A DNA stretch of 64,000 nt, taken from NCBI RefSeq assembly GCF_900660615.1, contig NZ_LR215023.1:992001-1056000 (forward strand). The letters are read 5' to 3'. Below are positions 56,118 to 64,000 of this stretch, piece after piece. The position numbers and the translations under genes were made by a program. The DNA is from Malacoplasma iowae (GTDB lineage Bacteria > Bacillota_I > Bacilli_A > Mycoplasmatales > Mycoplasmoidaceae). Each line of letters starts with the position of its first letter. Position 1 is the stretch's first letter. Below the pieces are notes generated by a model that worked only from the letters and a program-made list of their open reading frames with translations, made no database searches and was not told the DNA's origin.

Positions 56118-56990
56118 TTATTTAACCCTTATATGTATACCAAAAGATTTATTAGCTGTATAAACTAATACCAAGTTAGGACTTGTATTCTCAACAATAC
56201 TGCTGATTGGGAAGTCTAAAGAATTACTTAAAGTTTTTCTTGCAAATTCTGCATGATCATTATCAATATTGTTATTGTAAAAAACTACAGATGCTATTTT
56301 TGATCCTCTTGGGCTATTAAATGTTTTATCAAAAGAAGAAATAATCTTTTTTATTGTTGTCTCAAAACTTTTAGCAACACCACCCAATTTATTTTTTACA
56401 TAAAATTGAATAATTGGTTTTGTTTTTGCTATATTTAATAATTTTGCTACAGCAGAAGGAGCTCTACCACTTTTAGCTAAAGGAGTTCATGATTCAGAAC
56501 TAAGCATCGTGAAATTTTTCTTATAAGCATTTTTTGCATATTCTATAACATCATCAACACTTGCATTTTCATCAAGCATTTTTTTAGATTCTAAAACGAT
56601 GTTAGTTATTCCATAACCTATTTCACAAGTGTCTATAATATGGACTTTACCTTTAAATTCAGGTTCTTCTTCAAAGTATTTAACATTATCATAATAACTT
56701 GATAATCCACTTGAAATTGTGAATACAAATATGTTTTCATATTCGTTGATTAGATCTTCTAATAAAACCATAACTTTTCCTGGAGAAACAGCATTTGTTT
56801 TAAAAAGTATACCTCTAGAAAACTTTTCAATAATCTCACTAGAAGTTATATCTTTATCATTATCTTCATAAGTTTTATTTTCACTATCAGTGATATCAAA
56901 ACAAACTTTATATATATCTGGATTATTTGCAATTTCATCTACATAAGCTATTGAAGAGTCAACAATGAAAGCATATTTTTTCATTCCCAT
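56118..56990 (-). CDS. DegV-family fatty-acid-binding protein
   Basis: This 290-residue protein has the DegV two-domain pattern: YAFIVDSSIAY at the N-terminus, LFKTNAVSPGKVMVLLE (the TSQPS-like block), FVFTISSGLSSYYDN (serine loop) and IIDTCEIGYGI. The C-terminal block LAKSGRAPSAVAKLL follows a TGA Trp. Members bind fatty acids; FakB-type proteins present them to FakA for phosphorylation. The start is set at ATG 56990 after GGGGGA. It is the first gene of the cmk-der-gpsA operon. Confidence 0.9.
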
Positions 56991-57130
56991 AAATTCCCCC
57001 AAAAAACATAAAAAAAGTATGTATATTTTGATAATTAAATATATCACATTATATATAAGTTTAATTATATTATTATTAATTTGTATTAAAATTAACTTAT
57101 CTATTAATAAAAACATAACAAGGAAATACT

Positions 57131-58822
57131 ATGAAAATTGATAAAAAATTAAATAACACTTGCGGACAAATTTTATTCAAAAGTTTGCAAAAAATTTATG
57201 GAGATATAAATTGTGCTGATTTAGGTTTTCATGAACATGGTGGTTATGTAGACTTTGAATCAAAACAAAAAATTTCCATTAATGATTTTAAAGAAATTGA
57301 AAAAGCTATGAAGAAAATAATAGCTTCTGGTACTAAAATTGAAACAATTAAAAAACTTTCTAAAGAAAATGAATTTCAAAAAGAAATATCTAGCGAAAAC
57401 AAAGATATTATTTTCATAAAAATTGGCGATGATTTTGAAAACATATCACACAAAGAAATAAATGATAATGTTAACAAAGTTAAATTTTATAAGTTAATCA
57501 ATATTGGAGGTTCTTATTGAAAAAATGATTCAAAAAATAAACAACTAATAAGAATAATGTATGTTTCTTTTGAAAGTAAAAATGATCTTGACGAATATGA
57601 AAAATTTTTAATTGAACAAAGAGAAAGTGATCATAGAAAAATTGGTCAAGATATGAAAATATTTACTTTTGATACACTTGTTGGTCAGGGTCTTCCAATA
57701 TGATTACCAAATGGTCAAATAATTAAAAATCAAATAAGAAGTTTTCTTGAAAAAACTTTTAGTTTAGAAAATTTTAAATTCTTAGATACTCCTATACTTG
57801 GTAGCAAAGAACTTTATATAACATCCGGTCATTGAGATCATTATAAAGAAAACAATTTTCCCCCAATTTCTGTCGATAATGAAACATTCATATTAAGACC
57901 AATGACATGTCCACACCATATGATGGTTTACAAACAAGAACCACATTCATATAGAGAATTGCCTTTATATTATTGTGAAAATTCTAAATTACATAGATAT
58001 GAATCATCTGGTGGTCTTATTGGGTTAGAACGTGTTAGGGCAATGGAATTATTTGATTGTCATGTTTTCTGTGAAAAAGGAGACATAGAAAAAGTTATTT
58101 CTAAACTTGATAACATTTTAAAAGTTGTACATAAAAAAATGGGTATAAGAATTGATCAAATAGATTTATCACTTCATGATCCTGATGATTTAGAAAAATA
58201 TCACAATGATCCAAAAATGTGAAATCAAGCCGAAACTCAATTAAGAAACATATTGAAACAATTAAAATACAAGTTCCATGAAATGAAGGGTGAAGCTGCT
58301 TTTTATGGTCCTAAAATTGATTATCAAGTTAAATCTAACTTAGGTAAAATGATAACAATTTCTACAATTCAATTAGATTTCTTATTGCCAAAAAGATTTG
58401 AATTAGAATACATTAATGATAAAAATGAAAAATCAGAACCTGTATTGATTCACTTTGGTGTTATTGGAACATATGAAAGATTTATTGCTACTTTATTAAG
58501 TCAATTTAAGGGTAATATCCCTTTCTGACTAATGCCTGTTCAAATGGCAATAATACCTGTAAATAACAAGTTCCATTTAGAATATGCTTTAGAATTACAG
58601 AAGGCATTAAAAGATAGAAACTTCCGTGTATTATTAGATGATTCTGAAGAAAGAATGTCTAAAAAAATTAGAGAGTGTCAAACATCTAAAATCCCTTACC
58701 AATTAATAATAGGTGACGAAGAAGTAAAAAATAAAACAATATCTTATAGAAAATATGGTGAACAAAACACAACAACATCTTCTTTAGATGACTTTTTAAA
58801 AAAAATATCTGATAAAGATTAA
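57131..58822 (+). CDS. thrS: threonyl-tRNA synthetase lacking TGS domain and with a degenerate editing site
   Basis: This 563-residue enzyme is about 80 shorter than typical ThrRS because the TGS domain is absent. The editing-domain fold is still visible ([30 protein letters not shown]). Its usual HxxxH is N9-x-x-x-Q13, and the CxxxH block appears as E103-x-x-x-H107. The class II core is complete: [22 protein letters not shown] with a zinc Cys, [15 protein letters not shown], and a C-terminal anticodon-binding domain. TGA codons are Trp. AAGGA precedes the ATG. It is probably unable to clear Ser-tRNA-Thr. Confidence 0.95.
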
Positions 58823-58862
58823 TTTAAAAAATATAAATAAATTGATTGTTTTTTAAAACTAA

Positions 58863-58891
58863 CAAGTATTTGTTAATTAGACAAATACTTG
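58863..58891. repeat. 29-bp target duplication, left of IS copy 3
   Basis: This is the hairpin (CAAGTATTTG with CAAATACTTG) of the thrS terminator. It is repeated exactly at 60053-60081. Confidence 0.92.
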
Positions 58892-60052
58892 CCCTAACTG
58901 ACATGTGAAGTGCAACACTTCAATGTTACATTAAACTCTCGACTTTGAAATATAAGTTGAGAGTTTTTTGTTTTAAATATTTTCTTGATACATTTGGTAA
59001 GCTGTTTTATAACCAAACATTTTTCTTGGGATGTTGTTTACTTTTCATTCAAGAGTTTTTATTTTATCTTCACTTACTAAACTGAAGTCAGTTCCTTTTT
59101 TATATCATCTTCTAACTATCCCATTTATGTTCTCGTTGGACCCTCTTTGGAATGAAGAATAAGGTTGGCAATAATAAACTTTAAAGTTGAATTGTTTTGC
59201 AGTTATTCCCATCATTTGAAACTCTAACCCATTATCAACAGTGATGCTTTTTATTGGGAGTTTTTCATCTCGAATAATGGTATACATTTTAGCCATCATT
59301 GATCTAGCGTTTTTACCTTTTATTTTTCTAATAATTGCCAACCTTGTTTTTCTTTCTACTAATGTTAATAAGTGGTAATAACCACTTTGCCTTTTACTAA
59401 CTATTAGATCAGCTTCTCAATGTCCAAATTCTTTTCTTTTGTTTATCTTTTCTGGTCTTAGACTATAAGGAATGCAGTATTTTCCATCAATTTTAGAAAA
59501 TATACCTATTTTTCTTCTTTTTCCTTTAACATATTTTCTTCTTAAACAATCTCTTCTTTGTATCTTTCAAATCTTGCTATTGATTCATCTAAATACTTGC
59601 CTAGCACTTGGAACTTTAACTAATGGATAGTTTTCTTTTATTCAAAAAATTGTAGCTTCTACACCATGAGATTTAGGATTAAATTTTTGAATAAAAAGAT
59701 CTGTGAAGTTTTTGTACTTCAACATAAAAAACATATGACAATTTGATTTTCTTCTAATGTATTTTTTGTGAGCATTTGATGAATAATAAATTCCTGTTGA
59801 AGATGTGTTTCTTTTTAATTCTCTTGATATTGTTGATTTGTTTTTATTTAAGATTTTTGCAATCTTATTCATAGAATATTTTTCTTTATTTCAAAGAAAA
59901 TAAATTAAGCATCTTTCTTCTTTTGTTAAATGTTTATAAGTTTTCATAAGCACTCCTAATATTCATTATCTTTTTATTAGTGAACACTTACAAACAAAAC
60001 AAATGAAGTGCACACTCTTTTTCGAGTGTTGCACTTCACATGTCAGTCGAGC
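58892..60052 (-). mobile_element. IS30-family insertion sequence (IS1630-like), copy 3
   Basis: This 1161-bp element has ends CCCTAACTGACATG and GCTCGACTGACATG (inverted) and an intact transposase. It is nearly identical to copy 2 in opposite orientation and is flanked by a 29-bp duplicated terminator. Confidence 0.96.
58973..59947 (-). CDS. IS30-family transposase (IS copy 3)
   Basis: This 324-residue intact transposase has the same HTH and DDE residues as copy 2 (HWEADLI, TVDNGLEF, RGSNENINGIVRR). TGA codons are Trp. Confidence 0.96.
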
Positions 60053-60081
60053 CAAGTATTTGTTAATTAGACAAATACTTG
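60053..60081. repeat. 29-bp target duplication, right of IS copy 3
   Basis: This is an exact copy of 58863-58891, followed by the original TTTTTT tail. It remains a complete terminator ahead of the glycosyltransferase gene. Confidence 0.92.
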
Positions 60082-60192
60082 TTTTTTAAATTAATTAAGT
60101 TATATACAAATATTGTTATAAAAAATGAAATAATTTGATAAATATTTGATATATTAATAATAATGTTTTATTTCTAGGTGAGACATACAAAT

Positions 60193-61822
60193 ATGGCTAA
60201 AAAACAAAAAATGTATTTTTCTAATAACAATATATATATATATATATAGTTGAATAATAATTTTATTACTTTGAGTCGGACTAATAATTTTTTCATATTG
60301 AATTAACATTTATAGTCAATGAAAATTTACAACCAATACATATTCTCCAATAGTTTGTAAAATTCTATTAGTTTTTAACTTTATATTTGTTAGTTCATTA
60401 TACTGTTCGTCAATAAAAAATTTTATTTTCACTCTTGCATATTTATTTTTTTATAAAAGGAAAAATTCTAGATATGTATATACTGTAATAGAAAATAAAT
60501 CTTTAGATATCATTCTCAAAAAAAATCCAATGGTCTTTGTTTTATACACAACATGTAATGACTTTGATAGCATTGCACTTAAAAAATCTTTATATCAAAC
60601 ATATCAAAATTGTAAATTTTTTATATTAGATGATTCTAATGATAGTAAATACAAGGATGAAATTGATAAATTTGCTTATGAATATAATATTGAAGTTATA
60701 AGAAGAAAAAATAGAAAAGGTTTTAAAGCAGGTAATATAAATAATTTTCTAATGAATAGAAATGATTATGATTATTTTGTTTTACTAGATTCAGATGAAA
60801 TAATTCCAAAAGATTATATTTTAAAAGTTCTACCATATTTTTCCAATAAAAAAGTTGGTATTGTTCAATGTAATAACAAGTGCAATAGGCAAAATAATTA
60901 TTTTGATTATTTAGGATCATATGTACATAATACACAATGAAATACTGAATATGTAGTCAGACATTCACTTGGTGTTGTTAATTGTTGTGGTCACGGAGCA
61001 ACCATAAGTAAAAAAATGTATTTAGATGTTGGTGGTTTCCCAGAATTAATATTAGAAGATTGAGCCTTAACTCTTAATGGATTAAAGTTTGGTTATGAAA
61101 CTGTGTATGCACCTGAAATTGTATGTTGAGAAGAATTCCCAACAAATTATCTGGCATTTAAAAAAAGAAATTATAGATGAACACAAGGAGGTGTTCAATG
61201 TTTTTCAAAAATAGGATGAAAATTACTTTTTTTCAATTCTTGTCCTTTTTTTAGAAGACTTGATTTATTATTAACGCAAACAAATTATTTTATAAGTATA
61301 GGATCATTAATAATAGTTTTAAGTACACTATCAATTCTTGCACCAATGGGTTTTAGATTTAGATATGAAAATTGATATGTAGCTGTTACTTTATTTTTCG
61401 CAATAATACCATTATTGAATTGCTTTATATATTATTTAGGAAAAGTAAATTTTTTTAAACTAATTGTCATTCTACTATTTTTTTATATATTATATGCATC
61501 TTTGTTTGTATCAGTAATAATTTCAATATTTGAAGCACTAATAGGAAAAAAGTTAAATTTTGTAGTAACACCAAAAAAAGAAACTAAAAGAATATCTTTT
61601 ATCGACGCCATAAAATTTAACATAATTGAATTAATTGTTGGTGTCATATTAATTATTGCACTCATTATTTCTTTTATATATATTCCAAATATTAACTTTT
61701 TCACATATGTTTGAGTAATTATACTAATAATACCTATGTTTTTAACGGTTCCTTTAACCCTAATGTCTAATATTAAACTAAAAAATAAAAATCATGAAAT
61801 GGAGAATAAATATGTCATCTAA
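60193..61822 (+). CDS. phase-variable GT2 membrane polysaccharide synthase, out of frame in this sequence
   Basis: ATG 60193, with AGGTGAG 9 bp upstream, opens a frame that runs through (TA)9 into TAG 60247 after 18 codons. The rest of the gene is open one frame over up to 61822. Ten (or seven) TA units would join both into a 543-residue protein. The protein has two N-terminal membrane helices, a GT2 domain (DDSNDSKYK, then LLDSDE near 199, EDW near 288, and KRNYRWTQGG near 327 as the Q/RxxRW motif), and four or five C-terminal membrane helices. This is the layout of processive synthases (cellulose/hyaluronan synthase type). It overlaps galU by 11 bp. Confidence 0.8.
60231..60248 (+). repeat. 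(TA)9 microsatellite at codon 13 of the GT2 synthase gene
   Basis: Nine TA units are followed by GT. With nine units the upstream frame ends at TAG 60247-60249. A gain of one unit, or loss of two, puts the start codon in frame with the synthase. Confidence 0.95.
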
Positions 61823-62702
61823 TGTTAAGAAAGCTATCATTCCTGCCGCTGGTATGGGAACACGATTTTTACCAATAACTAAATCGATACCTAAAGAAAT
61901 GTTACCAATTGTTGATAAACCAGCTATACACTATATAATTGATGAAGCTATAAAATCTGGAATTGAAGAAATACTAGTTATAGTTTCTAATTCAAAAAAT
62001 TCTATCATTGATTATTTTGATACTTCAGTTGAATTAGAAAACATTTTGTTAAAAAAAAGCAAAATAAAAGAAAAGCAGGAAATTGAAAATATTTCAAATA
62101 TGGTGAATTTATACTTTTTAAGGCAGAAAAAACCATTAGGTCTTGGACATGCAATATCAATAGCTAAATCATTTGTCAAAAATGAGCCATTTGCTATTCT
62201 TTTAGGAGATGACATAATTGATAAAAATAATGGAAAATTTGCTTTAAAACAATGTATTGATGAATATGAAAAATTTAGATGTTCTATTGTAGGTGTGCAA
62301 TTTGTAAATGATGAAAATATATCAAAATATGGGGTGATCGATATAAAAGATAAAAAAGATGATAATGCATATGAAATAAAAAACATCATTGAAAAACCAC
62401 CTTTAGGAAAAAATCCATCAAACTATGCTGTAATGGGAAGATATGTTTTAACCCCTTCCATTTTTAATGAGTTAGAAAAGATCAAACCAGATAAATCTGG
62501 TGAAATTCAATTAACAGAAGCCATTGCTAATTTATTAAAAAATGAAAAAGTCATTGCTAAATTATTTACAGGAAAAAGATATGATTTAGGTTCGAAATTT
62601 GGTTTTTTAAAAGCAAACATTAATTTTGGATTAAAACATAATGATACAAAAATTGAACTAAACAAATATATGAAAAGCATGTGTTTAAATAAATTAAAAT
62701 AA
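61812..62702 (+). CDS. galU: UTP-glucose-1-phosphate uridylyltransferase
   Basis: This 296-residue protein has the nucleotidyltransferase loop IIPAAGMGTRFLPITKSIPKE, LGLGHAISIAKSF, LLGDDIID, and IIEKPPLGKNPSNYAVMGRY. It makes UDP-glucose from UTP and glucose-1-phosphate. The start is set at ATG 61812, with GGAG 7 bp upstream; ATG 61794 in frame lies further inside the upstream gene. The 11-bp overlap with the GT2 synthase suggests coupled translation, so switching of the synthase may also affect GalU amount. Confidence 0.94.
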   Translation: MSSNVKKAIIPAAGMGTRFLPITKSIPKEMLPIVDKPAIHYIIDEAIKSGIEEILVIVSNSKNSIIDYFDTSVELENILLKKSKIKEKQEIENISNMVNLYFLRQKKPLGLGHAISIAKSFVKNEPFAILLGDDIIDKNNGKFALKQCIDEYEKFRCSIVGVQFVNDENISKYGVIDIKDKKDDNAYEIKNIIEKPPLGKNPSNYAVMGRYVLTPSIFNELEKIKPDKSGEIQLTEAIANLLKNEKVIAKLFTGKRYDLGSKFGFLKANINFGLKHNDTKIELNKYMKSMCLNKLK

Positions 62703-63204
62703 TTAAAATTTTAGTTTGTTTAATAAAATTCATTGATATGCATCATCTTTATGAAAACTATAATTTAAAATGAAAATAATTAAACTTATTTATGTTTTAA
62801 ATTTAGTTTTTTTTAGTTATTTTAAAAACTAATTTGTAGAACAAAGTATAAAGAAATTTTTAAAAACTTTTGTTAAACTAACTTTTTTAATAATTGAATA
62901 ATAAAATATAAGAAATGGTAGTGTAGCGATTTTTGGAGAAAATAATTTTTTAAGTTATCTTTTAAATTACTTAATAATGTTTTTTATGTCTAATAATTTA
63001 TTAGAAAATAAGATAGTTATTTGATTCAATATTTATATCAGTTATGAATTGTGTTTATGAACCATAATTCTTTTAAATTTAACTAAATTCTTGTAAATTA
63101 TTTTTAATAATGATTGGTGTTTGTAAAAGCACATTTTATTTTTGTAATTTTTATAATGTTTTAATTTAGATTTTTATTATTATTGTTTTCATAGATTAAT
63201 TTTC
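62703..63204. other. AT-rich non-coding region after galU
   Basis: This stretch of about 500 bp has no open frame of note, no clear terminator and no RNA structure that I can support. Its right end adjoins the decayed IS256-type element and may contain its eroded terminus. Confidence 0.5.
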
Positions 63205-64000
63205 CAATTGCAAATGAATGGTCATAAATTATACTAATCCATCAAAGTTATTTTTTCATGATTTAATAGCATATGGGTATTTCTCTCCTCAAGATTTTTC
63301 AAATGAATCCAATACTTTAAATGTGGCATCATAACTTGGTGATTTATAAATTTTTTTCATATTACTTGTAAATGATGCAACATCTTTTGGTGATACATGT
63401 TTAGTAGAATTTCTTATTTGATGAATAACTCATTTTTGAATGTCAACATTTGGGAATACAGCTTTTAAAGTTTTTGATATTCCTTTCAAATTATCACAAC
63501 AAGTTAAAAGAACATCTTTTATACCTCTTGTTTCAAGTTCATCAAAAATCATTAATCATTGTTTAGATGATTCAGATTCAGCTATTCAAAAGGCTAAAAT
63601 CCTTTTTTTCTCTCAGTATTAATACCAATTATTAAATAAACTAATTTTTCCTTGTAGACAAAATTTTCTCTAATTTTAAATCTAATTCCATTTATGTACA
63701 TAATTGGATAAACTAATTCTAATGGTCTTTGTTATACATCACAATTTCTGGAATTATTTTATTTGTGATTCTAGAAATTGTGTCTTTTTCTAAATCATAA
63801 CAAAACATTTGGTATGTTGTTTCTTGAATGTCTCTTGTAGACATTCATTTTGAATATAAGAAAAGTATTTGATCTTCAATTCTTAAGACGTTCTTTTTGT
63901 ACTTCTTTACAATCTTTGGTTCGAATGTAGATTGTTAATCTCTTGGAACTTTAATATTAATTTTTCCATTATTTGTTGAGATTATTTTCTTAGTTTTTCA
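63205..64000 (-). pseudogene. decayed IS256-family (mutator) transposase, runs off the window
   Basis: The minus strand retains recognisable pieces of an IS256-type transposase: KVPRD then STFEPKIVKKYKKNV, SKWMSTRDIQ, RPLELVYPIMYINGIRFKI, WIAESESSKQW, LTCCDNLKGISKTLKAVFP, and VIHQIRNSTKHVSPKD. These pieces lie in different frames, with stops at TAA after PRD and shifts near 63745 and 63620. The first catalytic Asp region appears as an Asn (YINGIRF). The C-terminal TTNAIE block is missing. The element is dead. Confidence 0.85.

Noticed and set aside
60530-60940. ATG 60530 as the true start of the GT2 gene
   Set aside because: It has no ribosome site, would lose two membrane helices and begins inside the first strand of the GT2 domain. 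ATG 60193 has a good Shine-Dalgarno and the correct protein follows once the TA tract changes by one unit.
63440-63622. Plus-strand open frame at the window end
   Set aside because: It is antisense to the recognisable IS256-type transposase remnant.

Overview
The window comes from a low-GC mollicute. TGA is read as tryptophan throughout: almost every long gene has in-frame TGA codons at conserved Trp positions. There are cysteine-lipobox lipoproteins of the mycoplasma DUF31 peptidase family, a one-TM diadenylate cyclase of the CdaM type, and a ThrRS without a TGS domain. The gene set (DUF31 lipoproteins, CdaM, KtrAB, RecU, RuvAB, short ThrRS) fits a Mycoplasma-type organism. I cannot fix the genus from sequence alone.

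Layout. 1-172: tRNA-Glu and tRNA-Asn (-). 0.5-2.7 kb: MFS transporter and choline-kinase-like protein (+). 2.8-13.9 kb: mostly minus strand, with an ABC-2 exporter pair, acetate kinase, a beta-hydroxyacid dehydrogenase, a DUF31 lipoprotein, an AMP-forming acyl ligase and two HGSNAT/DUF5009-like membrane acyltransferases. 14.3-17.4 kb (+): tandem HU paralogues, then a surface-anchored protein resembling GT80 sialyltransferases whose reading frame crosses an (AC)10(AG)8 microsatellite. 17.5-23.8 kb (-): RecU, a small membrane protein, the tRNA U34 methoxylation operon trmR-trhP1-trhP2 (with an in-frame fusion and a -1 frameshift), then ktrB-tag. ktrA, a DEAD-box helicase and a small unknown gene lie divergently (+). 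26.3-33.4 kb: IS30 copy 1, a second DUF31 lipoprotein, and mnmA-alaS-ruvX. 33.4-33.9 kb: an unidentified structured RNA. 34-38 kb: pncB, an unknown gene and a two-nuclease-domain DUF2779 protein. 38-42 kb: rpiR, PTS EIICBA and nanE. 42-47 kb: ruvAB, a coiled-coil protein, whiA, ptsH and cls. 47.6-50.3 kb: RNase J with a giant acidic N-terminus, followed by IS30 copy 2. 51.7-58.8 kb: cdaM, the degV-unknown-cmk-der-gpsA operon and thrS, then IS30 copy 3. 60-62.7 kb: a GT2 membrane polysaccharide synthase, out of frame through a (TA)9 tract, overlapping galU. 63.2-64 kb: a decayed IS256-type transposase running off the end.

Themes. Two surface-glycan genes are built to switch by dinucleotide slippage: the GT80-like protein is in frame here and the GT2 synthase is out of frame. 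The second is translationally overlapped with galU, which would supply UDP-glucose. A ManNAc-type PTS/NanE operon could feed on sialic-acid-derived sugar, but no complete sialate pathway is present. All three IS30 copies sit in intrinsic terminators and duplicate the whole hairpin (24, 33 and 29 bp), the behaviour described for IS1630-type elements. CdaM (c-di-AMP synthesis) and KtrAB (a known c-di-AMP-controlled K+ channel class) are both here. No rRNA, CRISPR array, replication origin or prophage was seen.
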